From an uncultured Prevotellaceae bacterium (lineage in GTDB: Bacteria; Bacteroidota; Bacteroidia; Bacteroidales; Bacteroidaceae): a stretch of 64,000 nt of DNA. Below are positions 1 through 8,413 of the stretch, piece after piece. The position numbers were made by a program, and so were the translations under genes. Every line of letters starts with the position of its first letter. Within the stretch, counting starts at the first letter, position 1. The notes below the pieces were generated by a model that searched no databases, was not told where the DNA came from, and saw nothing but the letters and a program-made list of their open reading frames with translations. The DNA lies in assembly GCA_900318775.1 (NCBI GenBank), contig ONLY01000006.1:33233-97232 (forward strand). The letters run 5' to 3'.

Positions 1-186
1 CGCTGAGAACAGACAGCAAGCAGAGTAGTCCACCAGCACCATCCACGAGTTCCAGGGCCAGCCATATTTCCATGCTTCCCTGAAACCTTCGTCCGTCAGC
101 AGCCACATGGCGTAGTAGAACAGCAGGCCTATTACCGCTGTTCCCATCACCAGGAGTACTCCGTGTATGATTCGTTTCGCTTTCAT
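1..186 (-). CDS. N-terminal part of a small membrane protein (runs off the window)
   Basis: An ATG at 186 opens a minus-strand frame that stays open to the window edge, giving 62 residues. It begins MKAKRIIHGV, followed by a hydrophobic stretch (about residues 9-28) with the look of a transmembrane segment, then a Trp-rich loop and a second hydrophobic stretch cut by the edge. A TATCTTTG-type -7 motif (195-202, minus strand) lies just upstream, leaving only a very short leader. I do not recognise the family. The coding call rests on the open frame, the promoter motif and the signal-anchor-like start; the C-terminus is not visible. Confidence 0.5.
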   Translation of the reverse strand, partial: MKAKRIIHGVLLVMGTAVIGLLFYYAMWLLTDEGFREAWKYGWPWNSWMVLVDYSACCLFSA

Positions 187-406
187 CTTGGGTGCAAAGA
201 TACAAACTATTGTTTAAAGTACCTTGCAAAAAAGCGTGTGAAACGGAATAAATGAAGGTTCAACTGACACTCCCTTTCATTCGTTCGGCCAGACAGAGAA
301 CTGCCTGGCCGCCGCTGATGAGGTTCGTTGCTGAATTATAAAGAATCCCTCGCTCTCCCAGTTGAGGGTGGCGAGGGAATGGGGATGTGAAAGGTGGAAG
401 GTGATT

Positions 407-3364
407 TTACCAGCCGCCCCACTCGCCAAAGCCTCCGCCCCAGCTCTCGTGGTGCTGCTTGTCGGTGCCCATTGCGTTCTTGCCTCCCAGGATGTTGAAT
501 CGGTAGATGGCGCGGAGCATGCCGTACTGGTAGATAGCATTGTGGCGTGAGTCTGTGCGCATGAGGGCTGAGATGTCTCTGCTGATATTAGTCTGCTGTC
601 CCAGGATGTCGTTGACCTCAAGCATGATGGTGAGGGCACGTCCTTTGAGAAACGAGTGCGACACCTGTGCGTTCCACAGCAGTTCGTTGGTGTTCATTTC
701 CTTTGCGGAATAGCCCCTTCGACTGCTCATGCCAATGTCGGTGTTCAGGGATGTTCCCCAAGGGGTGGTCCATTCCAGTTCTGCGCCGTAGGAGAAGTCG
801 TAGGTCTTGATGTTTCCCATCTCGTTCATGTTGTTCTTGGAGCGCACGTGGTTGAGTCGTCCGTTGATTGAGGCGCTGAACTTCTCTGTGCGGTAGGAGA
901 ATTCGAGTCCTGTGTCGAGGTCGATGCTGCGGGTGATGGATTTGGTGCCTGCTGCATCGTCGTCGCCCGTTGCGTTGGTGTAGAAGCCCACATGGCGTGA
1001 GTAGTCGCCTCCCAAGTCGATGTCCAGATTGAAGGCCTTGTCCTTGCCCAGTCCCGTGTTGAACCCAATTCCGCCTCCGCTGTTCCAGTTGCCGTTGATG
1101 TTCATCGGCATGGTGGTGCGCACACCGGTCTGGTTGTCGTAGGTGGTTTTGTTGTCGATGCTGTTGCGTGTGGCATTGAGCCAGAACCAGGAGTAGATGC
1201 CCCGTTGCTGTTCAGCGTTGTAGGTGTTGAAGTTGGCAAATACGTTGTGTGAGAATGAGGGCTTCAGCTCAGGATTGCCCTTGGTGATGACAAGCGGGTT
1301 GGAGTCGTCCTTGATGTCGAGCAGGTTGGTCATGCTGGGCTGTCGGGGGCGTCCGTTGTAGCGCACGTAAAGGTTGGTCTGCTTGTCGAAGTTCCAGCGC
1401 AGGTTGACGCGTGGCGCGATGTTGAACACGTTGCGTGTGATTTCTGGGTATGTGTGGCCCATGTACTGATAGTTGAGGGTGGTGCGCTGCGGGATGAAGT
1501 CGAGTCCCATGCTGAAGTTGTAAGCCTGTCGCACCTTGCGGAAGCTGAGGTTGATGGTCTGGGTGTAGTTGCGGTACTCTGAGAATTGGCTGAGGCGCTT
1601 GGCGGTGGGGTCAGTTCCGTCCAGCACAAATTTCATCTCGTCCATGAATTGCAGCACCGCGTGGATGTTATACCGGTTGTTGGCCATGCTTTGCGCAAGG
1701 GTCTGGTAGGCGTCCGACTCGTAGATGTAGGCACGGCGGTCGTTCTTGCTGTAGCTGTAGTCGTACGTGTAGCTGAGCTGCAGGTAGGTGCGGTTGGCCA
1801 CAGGCTCGCTATAGGTGAACTGTCCTTGTATGCCGTAGTTCTTGGTGGGCGTGTCGTAGTAGCGGTTGTTCCGCTGGTCTGTGCCCTGGGTGTTGTAGGT
1901 GATTTGAGCGGCAGAGAGTTGCTTGCTCTTGCCGTCGCTGTAGTTTCCGCTTACGCGCAGGGTGAGGTTGCGGCCATTGCTGCTCAGTCTGCGGTTGGCC
2001 TGCAGCTCTCCGTTCATGCTGGTGTTGGTGTTTTCGTTCATGTTGCGGCTATTGTTGGTGTTGACCACGATGTCCACCAAGCGGTAGAGGATGGTGTCGT
2101 TGGGGTCTTCACGATAGGAGCCCGATGAGGCGTGTCCCCTTCCTCGGTTGTGTGAATAGGTGAAGTTGGGGCGGAAGATGATGTTCGTCATGGTGTCGGG
2201 CTTCCATTCGAGACGGAAGTTGCCCGTAACACGCTGGTTGGAGGTGAAGTTCTTGCTACGGTCTTCGTTGAACTTGGCCAGCGTGGCGTTGAAGTATTCT
2301 GTGGAGGAGGCGTTCTCGTTGTCGCTGCCGTCATAGCGGTAGCGCACGCTGCCACCTGTCTCCAGCTTGGGCTTGGCTGTGGCGAAGTTGCCTCCTGCTT
2401 CCTTGCTACTGCGCAGTCCTTGGTTGCCCCAGCCCCAGCGTCCGCCTCCACCTCCGAAGCCCATGTCGGCTACGTTGTTGGCGCTTCCCAGCAGGGTGGC
2501 CTGAAAGTCTTCCTTGAAGTGGTTCACGTTGAAGCGCTCAGCATATCGGTTCTTGGTGCCGGCTCCCAGGTTCACATTGCCGTACCAGCCGTTCTTCATG
2601 CCTTTCTTTACGGTCAGGTCCAGCACCGTCTCTTCTTCGCCATCGTCGATGCCGGTCACGCGGGCCAGGTCGCTCTTCCGCTCATAGGTCTTCAGTTGGT
2701 CTATCATCTCGGTGGGGATGTTCTTCATCGCCACTTCCTTGTCGTTGAGGAAGAACTCCTTGCCATCGACCAGAATCTTGCTGACCTTCTTGCCGTTGAT
2801 GGTGATGTTGCCGTCCTTGTCCACCTTAGCGCCAGGCAACTGCTTGACCAGCGCCTCGAGGGTGGACCCTTCGGGCACACGGTAAGCGGCGGTGTTGTAC
2901 ACCAGCGAGTCGCCCGATACAGCCACTTTGGCCACATGGGCCGTCACCTCTGCCGACTTCAGCAGGATGGCATCTGCCGACATGGTGATGTAGCCAAGTT
3001 GCACATCGCCTTTCCTCTGCGTGTTCAGGTTGACATCGACGTTTTTCGTGGTGAAGCCCACGAATGATATCTTCAGCGTATATTCTCCCTTCTGCACATC
3101 CTTGAAGGTGAACTCGCCCATGGAGCCTGTTGTCTTGCCCTCCACGAAAGTGCTGTCGGGAAGGGACAACAGCTGTATGGTGGCTGCCACGACGGCCTCG
3201 CCCGTTTCCTTCTCAATCACACTGCCACTGATGTTGAACGAGTTCCGTTCTGCGGTTTCAGGGGTCTCTTCGGTCTCCACAATTGCCGGAGCCAGTTGCT
3301 TCTGCCCATACATGCTGGCGGCTGCCAGCAGGGCTCCAATCATCCACGTAAATAGTCTTTTCAT
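407..3364 (-). CDS. Outer membrane beta-barrel protein with carboxypeptidase-regulatory-like N-terminal domain
   Basis: This is a 985-residue secreted protein. Residues 1-20 form a signal peptide ending near SMYGQ. Residues about 42-125 look like the CarboxypepD_reg-like beta-sandwich common at the N-terminus of Bacteroidetes outer membrane proteins (ISGSVIEKETGEAV start). Residues about 140-240 resemble a TonB-receptor plug, including ILVDGKEFF and the KNIP motif. The rest, rich in alternating aromatic strands, fits the OMP_b-brl_3 barrel family. A Gly-rich loop (GFGGGGGRWGWGN) follows the plug and the extreme C-terminus is also Gly/Trp rich. No SusD partner is adjacent, so a role as a nutrient transporter is not supported; the substrate is unknown. 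A degenerate copy of the GC-rich palindromic arm lies just upstream of the ATG. Confidence 0.85.
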   Translation of the reverse strand: MKRLFTWMIGALLAAASMYGQKQLAPAIVETEETPETAERNSFNISGSVIEKETGEAVVAATIQLLSLPDSTFVEGKTTGSMGEFTFKDVQKGEYTLKISFVGFTTKNVDVNLNTQRKGDVQLGYITMSADAILLKSAEVTAHVAKVAVSGDSLVYNTAAYRVPEGSTLEALVKQLPGAKVDKDGNITINGKKVSKILVDGKEFFLNDKEVAMKNIPTEMIDQLKTYERKSDLARVTGIDDGEEETVLDLTVKKGMKNGWYGNVNLGAGTKNRYAERFNVNHFKEDFQATLLGSANNVADMGFGGGGGRWGWGNQGLRSSKEAGGNFATAKPKLETGGSVRYRYDGSDNENASSTEYFNATLAKFNEDRSKNFTSNQRVTGNFRLEWKPDTMTNIIFRPNFTYSHNRGRGHASSGSYREDPNDTILYRLVDIVVNTNNSRNMNENTNTSMNGELQANRRLSSNGRNLTLRVSGNYSDGKSKQLSAAQITYNTQGTDQRNNRYYDTPTKNYGIQGQFTYSEPVANRTYLQLSYTYDYSYSKNDRRAYIYESDAYQTLAQSMANNRYNIHAVLQFMDEMKFVLDGTDPTAKRLSQFSEYRNYTQTINLSFRKVRQAYNFSMGLDFIPQRTTLNYQYMGHTYPEITRNVFNIAPRVNLRWNFDKQTNLYVRYNGRPRQPSMTNLLDIKDDSNPLVITKGNPELKPSFSHNVFANFNTYNAEQQRGIYSWFWLNATRNSIDNKTTYDNQTGVRTTMPMNINGNWNSGGGIGFNTGLGKDKAFNLDIDLGGDYSRHVGFYTNATGDDDAAGTKSITRSIDLDTGLEFSYRTEKFSASINGRLNHVRSKNNMNEMGNIKTYDFSYGAELEWTTPWGTSLNTDIGMSSRRGYSAKEMNTNELLWNAQVSHSFLKGRALTIMLEVNDILGQQTNISRDISALMRTDSRHNAIYQYGMLRAIYRFNILGGKNAMGTDKQHHESWGGGFGEWGGW

Positions 3365-3379
3365 TGAGTTTATGTTGTT

Positions 3380-3428
3380 GGTTCCCTCCCAACCTTCCTC
3401 AAGAGGGGAAGGCGTGGCGAGGGGAGAA
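3380..3428. repeat. Degenerate copy of the GC-rich palindromic arm
   Basis: The segment contains CCCTCCCAACCTTCCTC, then AAGAGGGGAAGG, which resembles the left arm of the element family found at 9.5-16.5 kb (CCCTCCTAACCTCCCC then AGGGGAGG). As with those copies, it sits 16 bases upstream of a start codon read on the minus strand. It is diverged and could be an old copy or a coincidence of composition. Confidence 0.45.
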
Positions 3429-3791
3429 TAGTAAGGATGGGGGAGTGAAAGGGAAGTGGACTATCAAATGAATGGGGAAGTTAAAATGACGATACCTTTT
3501 ACATTGTCGATGAGTACGCTTACTGCATCTTTGACATTTTTCACCTCCGTATGAATCATTCGTGATGACCAAAGCTACCATTTCCATTTCTCATTTCACT
3601 TCTTCTTTCATCCCCCTTTTCCTGTAGTTAATTTGCTTTCGAGTGCAAAGTTATATGATACGCGCGTGGGCAGATGAGGAAAAGTCGGTGAAACGGGAAA
3701 AATGCGGGATGAAACGGAGTGTTCGCTTCCTCGCTGGCAGCGTCGACCTTTGCCCGTCAGTGGAGTGCTCGCTTGCCCACTCGGGCAGTTG
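3429..3791. other. Intergenic region without a recognisable gene
   Basis: About 360 bases between the divergent outer membrane protein gene and the fucosidase promoter region. A TAACTTTG -7-like motif lies at 3646-3653 on the minus strand and could serve the outer membrane protein gene, but I see no good -33 partner. Short frames here have no convincing start, composition or domain. Otherwise I see nothing. Confidence 0.5.
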
Positions 3792-3896
3792 TTCATAAGT
3801 TTGGAATTATTTTTTCTAAGTTTAGAATTATTTTTTCTAAGTTTAGAAAAATATTTTGCAAGTTTAGAAAAATTATTCGTAAGTTAAGAATAAGTG
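3792..3896. repeat. Five-copy 21-bp phased palindromic repeat array upstream of the GH95 promoter
   Basis: Five head-to-tail units with a 21-bp period, each centred on a TTCTAAGTTTAGAA-like imperfect palindrome followed by an A/T tract. The first and last units are the most diverged. The array ends about 10 bases before the TTTG at 3906 of the GH95 promoter. A 21-bp period is close to two DNA turns, so all units face the same side. This arrangement fits a multimeric activator or repressor site or a curved-DNA upstream element; no regulator is identified. The period is a multiple of three, so overlapping frames remain open, but I do not regard them as coding. Confidence 0.7.
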
Positions 3897-3905
3897 TACA
3901 GATTG

Positions 3906-3937
3906 TTTGGAGGTGTGTGGGGAATGGCATAACTTTG
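3906..3937 (+). promoter_or_regulatory. Bacteroidetes-type promoter of the GH95 operon
   Basis: TTTG at 3906-3909 and TAACTTTG at 3930-3937 are separated by 20 bases, a full match to the Bacteroidetes primary sigma factor pattern. Transcription would begin near 3944, which rules out in-frame starts upstream and supports the ATG at 3955 as the start of the fucosidase gene. Confidence 0.8.
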
Positions 3938-3954
3938 TGGGAAAATATAGTGTT

Positions 3955-6435
3955 ATGGAATACTTTGTGAAAAAGAATCTATGGCTAGCTTTGTGCCTGT
4001 TACCGATAGGGATGATGACGGCGCAGACGCTGCGCTATAACCGTCCTGCTGCCTACTTTGAGGAGGCGTTGCCCATTGGCAACGGAACGATGGGCGGCAT
4101 GGTGTATGGCGGTGCGGAGTGTGACCGCATTTCGCTGAACGACATCACCCTTTGGACGGGTGAGCCCTGCAACATGAAGGTCTATTCGCCTGATGCGCAC
4201 AAGACAATTCCTGCCATCCGCGAGGCGCTCCGCAAGGGCGACTATCGCGAGGCAGACCGTTTGCAGCGCGAGGTGCAGGGACATTTCTCACAGAACTATC
4301 AGCCACTGGGACAACTCACCATCGAGCAGCTGGACACTACCGAGGCAGTAAGCCAGTACCGCAGGTGGCTCGACATCGGGAACGCAACGGCGCACACGGT
4401 GTATCATCGTGGCCAGTATCAGTATGCCACCGAGTATTTCGTCTCGCATCCCGATTCGGGACTTGTTATCCGGCTGACGACCGACAACCCGCGCGGCATC
4501 CATGTGCGATTGTCGATGGACTGCCAGTTGCGCCATGTGAAGTCAGCCTCAGAGGGAGGTGTGATGGTGGTGGATGGCTATGCAGGCTATGCGTCGCTGC
4601 CCAGCTATTACGACGCCAAGGAGAAGTTTGCCTACGACCCGAACCGCGGCATCCATTTCCGCACGAAGATGCAAGTGGCTGCCACGAACATGAGGAAGGA
4701 GGGCAACTGTGTGGTGGTGGACGGAAGTCGTGAGGTGACACTCTATGTGGTGAACGCCACTTCGTTCAATGGCTACGATAAGGACCCCATGCGGGAGGGA
4801 CGGCATTACAAGCAACTGGCTGATGCACGTCTGCGCCGTCTTGTGGCGGTGCCTTATCAGCAGCTGCTGAACCGACACATGAATGACTATAAGGCTATCT
4901 ATGACCGTGTGAAGCTGACGCTGGGAACGGCACAGGAGGATGAACGTCCGACGGACGAGGTGCTGAAAGAATATGTGGACGAAGGTGTGTTCAACCCTGC
5001 TCTGGAGGCACTCTACTTCCAGTATGGACGGTATCTGCTCATCTCCTGCTCGCGCACTCCGAATGTGCCTGCCAACCTGCAGGGCTTGTGGAACGAGAGC
5101 ATCCTGCCACCGTGGTCGTGCAACTACACGAGCAACATCAACTTAGAGGAGAACTACTGGGCGGCAGAGACGGCGAATCTCCCAGAGATGCACCAGTCGC
5201 TGTTTACCTACATGAAGGAACTGCAAGGTTCTGGCGAACTGACGGCCAAGGCGTATTACGGTGTGGACAGAGGTTGGTGTCTGGCCCACAATACCGACAT
5301 CTGGGCCATGACTTGTCCGGTGGGATTGCATACGGGCGACCCCATGTGGGCCAACTGGAACATGGGCGGCGCATGGGTGAGCACCCACATTTGGGAACAC
5401 TACACGTTCTCGCTCGACAAGGATTTCCTGAAAGAATATTACCCCGTGCTGAAGGGAGCGGCTGAGTTCTGTCTCGGTTGGCTCGTGAATGCGGATGACT
5501 TGCAGCCTGCCACCTATGGAAATGCTTCAGCTGGCCAACTGATAACGGCTCCCTCGACCTCGCCCGAGAATGTGTTCGTGACGGACAAAGGCTATCATGG
5601 ACGCACGTGTTATGGCGGATTTGCCGACCTGGCCATGATTCGTGAATGTCTGACGGATGCCCGGAATGCCGCTCTCGTCTTGCAGGAAGACCCTGAGTTT
5701 GTGGCGGAGGCTGAAGAGGCCCTTGCACGGCTACAACCTTATAAGATAGGAAAGAAGGGCAATCTGCAAGAGTGGTTCTACGACTGGGAGGATGAGGACC
5801 CGCACCACCGGCACCAGAGCCATCTCTTCGGCATCTATCCCGGACACAACATCGATGACGGCGTGAATACGAAGGAGGCCATTCACCATGCTGCCTCGAA
5901 GACGCTTGAACTGAAAGGTGATAAGACGACGGGATGGAGCACGGGTTGGCGCGTGAACCTCTATGCCCGGCTGCATGATGCCAAGAACGCATATCATATC
6001 TACCGCAAGCTGCTGTCGTACGTGAGCCCTGACGGATACAAGGGAAAGGATGCGCGGCGTGGCGGCGGCACGTACCCGAACCTGCTGGATGCGCACTCTC
6101 CCTTCCAAATTGACGGCAACTTTGGCGGCTGCGCTGGCGTGGTGGAGATGTTGATGCAGAGTGAATTTGTGCTGGACAAGAAGGGAACTGCCGCTGTGGA
6201 GGTGGAACTGTTGCCAGCCCTGCCTGACAACTGGAAGGAGGGCGCTGTCAGCGGTATCCGTGCCCGTGGTGGCATTACCGTGGACATGACATGGCAAGGC
6301 GGGCGTGTCACCGCGCTTACCTTGACAGCTCAAAAGGCGTGCCGGGTACAACTGCTGATGAACGGAGTGAAGAAGAGCGTCAAGCTAAAGAAGGGAACGA
6401 ATGAGATGATACAACCTAATCAAAAACCGATATGA
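3955..6435 (+). CDS. GH95 family alpha-L-fucosidase
   Basis: Predicted 826-residue secreted glycoside hydrolase that removes terminal alpha-linked L-fucose (some GH95 members act on L-galactose). The start at 3955 is set by the promoter at 3906-3937 and is followed by a signal peptide ending near MMTAQ. The family's N-terminal motif EALPIGNGTMGGMVYGG is present. Catalytic positions known for the family can be placed: the NxN pair in NINLEENYW (N394, N396), the glutamate of SPEN (about E538) and the aspartate of FQIDGNFGG (about D720). HRHQSHLFGIYPG is also characteristic. Length is normal for the family. It is first in an operon and its stop overlaps the next start by ATGA, implying translational coupling to the DUF3237 gene. 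Likely targets are host mucin glycans or fucosylated plant xyloglucan or pectin; the context does not decide. Confidence 0.92.
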   Translation: MEYFVKKNLWLALCLLPIGMMTAQTLRYNRPAAYFEEALPIGNGTMGGMVYGGAECDRISLNDITLWTGEPCNMKVYSPDAHKTIPAIREALRKGDYREADRLQREVQGHFSQNYQPLGQLTIEQLDTTEAVSQYRRWLDIGNATAHTVYHRGQYQYATEYFVSHPDSGLVIRLTTDNPRGIHVRLSMDCQLRHVKSASEGGVMVVDGYAGYASLPSYYDAKEKFAYDPNRGIHFRTKMQVAATNMRKEGNCVVVDGSREVTLYVVNATSFNGYDKDPMREGRHYKQLADARLRRLVAVPYQQLLNRHMNDYKAIYDRVKLTLGTAQEDERPTDEVLKEYVDEGVFNPALEALYFQYGRYLLISCSRTPNVPANLQGLWNESILPPWSCNYTSNINLEENYWAAETANLPEMHQSLFTYMKELQGSGELTAKAYYGVDRGWCLAHNTDIWAMTCPVGLHTGDPMWANWNMGGAWVSTHIWEHYTFSLDKDFLKEYYPVLKGAAEFCLGWLVNADDLQPATYGNASAGQLITAPSTSPENVFVTDKGYHGRTCYGGFADLAMIRECLTDARNAALVLQEDPEFVAEAEEALARLQPYKIGKKGNLQEWFYDWEDEDPHHRHQSHLFGIYPGHNIDDGVNTKEAIHHAASKTLELKGDKTTGWSTGWRVNLYARLHDAKNAYHIYRKLLSYVSPDGYKGKDARRGGGTYPNLLDAHSPFQIDGNFGGCAGVVEMLMQSEFVLDKKGTAAVEVELLPALPDNWKEGAVSGIRARGGITVDMTWQGGRVTALTLTAQKACRVQLLMNGVKKSVKLKKGTNEMIQPNQKPI

Positions 6436-6944
6436 AAAAGCAACTATTGTTGACTGTGATTCTGGCAGTCGTTGCATTGGGCGTTCGTGCACAGGCGTAT
6501 CCTCCGAAGAACGCACCTGAACTGGAATTTGCCATGCAGCTGAAAGTGACTCTTGGCGAGACATTTGGCATCGACAACACGCAGCATGGACGGCGCACGG
6601 TGATTCCCATTACTGGAGGCACCTTTGAGGGGCCTGGGCTGAAGGGCACCATTATCAATGGGGGGGCCGACTATCAGTTGAACGCTGAGAACCGTACGGA
6701 ACTGGAGGCCATCTACTGCATCAAGACAGACGATGGCGTGTACATCCATGTGCGCAACCGTGGCATCATCGCAAACGGAAAGGATGCAGAGGGCAGACCT
6801 TCGTTCTACTTCCGTGCTGCTCCTCAGTTTGAAGCTCCTGCCGACAGCCCTTACGGATGGCTGAACAACTCGCTCTTTGTCTGCGCACCAGAGTTCTCGC
6901 AAGGCTTCCAAGGCATTGTGCTGAACGTGTGGAGGGTGAAGTGA
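6432..6944 (+). CDS. DUF3237 family secreted protein
   Basis: A 170-residue protein with a signal peptide (residues 1-21, ending VRAQA). The body matches the DUF3237 family: an early segment ELEFAMQLKVTLGE, a Gly-rich turn GGTFEGPGLKGTIINGGADY, then RNRGI and a C-terminal FVCAPEF segment. The biochemical role of the family is unknown; it forms a small beta-barrel-like fold in known structures as I recall. The start codon overlaps the stop of the GH95 gene by four bases, and the next gene starts two bases after its stop, so the three genes form a tight operon. Export and coupling to a fucosidase suggest a periplasmic role in glycan handling, which is inference only. Confidence 0.85.
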   Translation: MKKQLLLTVILAVVALGVRAQAYPPKNAPELEFAMQLKVTLGETFGIDNTQHGRRTVIPITGGTFEGPGLKGTIINGGADYQLNAENRTELEAIYCIKTDDGVYIHVRNRGIIANGKDAEGRPSFYFRAAPQFEAPADSPYGWLNNSLFVCAPEFSQGFQGIVLNVWRVK

Positions 6945-6946
6945 AC

Positions 6947-8341
6947 ATGAACAAATGGTTTTCCTGCCTGAAGGCAATCACCCTATGGGTGCTGTTGCTG
7001 ATGCCGCTTACAGCGTGGTGTCAGAGAGGCTATGTGTTCAGCGAGAACATCAAGCCACTCATCAAGACCCAATGGGGGCAGGGCTTCCCATACAATATCT
7101 TGTGCCCGAAGTCGGAGAAGGATGGGCAAACCGTCTATCAACTGGCAGGATGTGGCGCATTGGCGATGGCGCAAATGGTGAACTATCACCGTTATCCCGC
7201 CATGAGCCCGGATGGAGTGTATGCCTATGATTGGGAGCAGATGTATTGGACTTACCTGCCAGGCATTTCGAAGGAACGTGTGGTGGGTGTGGCGAAACTG
7301 ATTAGCGATTGTGGTGTGTCCTCCTTCACGCAGTACTCCGAAGTTTCAAGCAGCACAAATCTCTCCACGATGATGGGTGCCATGAAGCGCCTTTTCCGTT
7401 ATAGTGACGAAATGAGCATCTATCAGCGTGCCGACTTTGCCACGCCAGAACGTGACAGCCTGTTCCGTCTGCTGATTTTCACGGAACTGAAAGCTGGTCG
7501 CCCTGTCTTCTACCGTGGCTACAACGAGACCAAGAAAGAGGGACACCTGTTCCTCATTGATGGATGCAAAGGGAGCAAGGTGCATGTGAACATGGGTTGG
7601 GCAGGAGAAGGTGATGGCTATTATGATTTGGATGATTTGAAAGGCTATAGCACCAAACAATGGATGCTGATGGATGTGGCAGATTCCACCTATCATCCGG
7701 ATTATACCGACATCCGACTGGATGAGGCGGGCACATTGGGAGCCGTGCTGACACCAGCCCAGCAGTTGCGGACACGTCACTTGAAACTTGCTGGCCACAT
7801 GAATGGCGATGACTTTGCCGTGCTGAGAAAGATGCTCAAGACGGGTTTGCTCCGCACCATCGATATGGAAGATGTGGAGCTGAAAACATTGCCAGATTCT
7901 GCTTTCTTCGAATGTACCTATCTGTCACACCTGAAAGCGCCCAAGACGCTGAAGCACACGGGGCATGTGACTTTCTACCGATGCCGTAATCTGAATAGGG
8001 CTATTTTCGCAGAAGGCTTGGAAAGTGTGGGTGGTCAGGCTTTTAGTGGCTGTGTCAATCTGCTGGAAGTGAAACTTCCATCCACGGTCACCCGAATTTA
8101 TGGCAATGCCTTCACCTCTTGTGAAGCCCTGCTCAATGTGGTGCTGCCTGATCGGGTGGAATATCTGGGCAACTATGCCTTTTCGTGGTGCAAACACCTC
8201 AATTCGCTGCATCTTCCCAAGGGCATGAAAAGCATGGGTAAGGAAATCACGAAAGAGTGTCCTCGCCTGAAACGCCTTACCCTCGACAGCGGCAATCCCT
8301 ATTATCGTGTGGTGGATGGTGAGATTCAAAAGATTCAATAA
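6947..8341 (+). CDS. C10-like (streptopain-type) cysteine peptidase with C-terminal BspA-type leucine-rich repeats
   Basis: A 464-residue secreted protein. Residues 1-25 are a signal peptide (ending TAWCQ). Residues about 30-260 resemble peptidase family C10: GFPYNILCP and AGCGALAMAQMVNYHRYP contain the expected nucleophile cysteine, and EGHLFLIDG plus HVNMGWAGEGDGYY carry the expected histidine and the glycine-rich end. Residues about 280-460 are LRR_5 repeats (FECTYLSHLKAP, FSGCVNLLEVKLP, FTSCEALLNVVLP, FSWCKHLNSLHLP). The usual TGC of the active-site motif is AGC here. The ATG at 6947 is preferred because it follows the upstream stop and opens the signal peptide. It is last in the operon and is followed by a terminator. 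Whether it is an active protease or an adhesin is not known. Confidence 0.85.
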   Translation: MNKWFSCLKAITLWVLLLMPLTAWCQRGYVFSENIKPLIKTQWGQGFPYNILCPKSEKDGQTVYQLAGCGALAMAQMVNYHRYPAMSPDGVYAYDWEQMYWTYLPGISKERVVGVAKLISDCGVSSFTQYSEVSSSTNLSTMMGAMKRLFRYSDEMSIYQRADFATPERDSLFRLLIFTELKAGRPVFYRGYNETKKEGHLFLIDGCKGSKVHVNMGWAGEGDGYYDLDDLKGYSTKQWMLMDVADSTYHPDYTDIRLDEAGTLGAVLTPAQQLRTRHLKLAGHMNGDDFAVLRKMLKTGLLRTIDMEDVELKTLPDSAFFECTYLSHLKAPKTLKHTGHVTFYRCRNLNRAIFAEGLESVGGQAFSGCVNLLEVKLPSTVTRIYGNAFTSCEALLNVVLPDRVEYLGNYAFSWCKHLNSLHLPKGMKSMGKEITKECPRLKRLTLDSGNPYYRVVDGEIQKIQ

Positions 8342-8386
8342 GAAAAGTCCCCTTGGCCGCATTCCGAACGGCTAAGGGGACTTTCT
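8342..8386. terminator. Bidirectional hairpin terminator between the C10-like gene and argD
   Basis: A GAAAAGTCCCC arm pairs with a GGGGACTTTC arm, continuing through a CTTGGCCG/CGGCTAAG segment with one wobble and an eight-base loop. It lies between convergent genes, with T-rich sequence on the plus strand and A-rich sequence upstream that gives U's on the minus strand, so it can stop both operons. Confidence 0.85.
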
Positions 8387-8413
8387 TGTGTGGTTGAAGT
8401 GATGCAGAAGTGC

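Noticed and set aside
3702..3970. Overlapping short frames with a seven-residue repeat across the 21-bp array
   Set aside because: The periodic peptide follows from a repeat length divisible by three. A consensus promoter lies inside the frames, and several frames are open at once, so regulation is the better reading.
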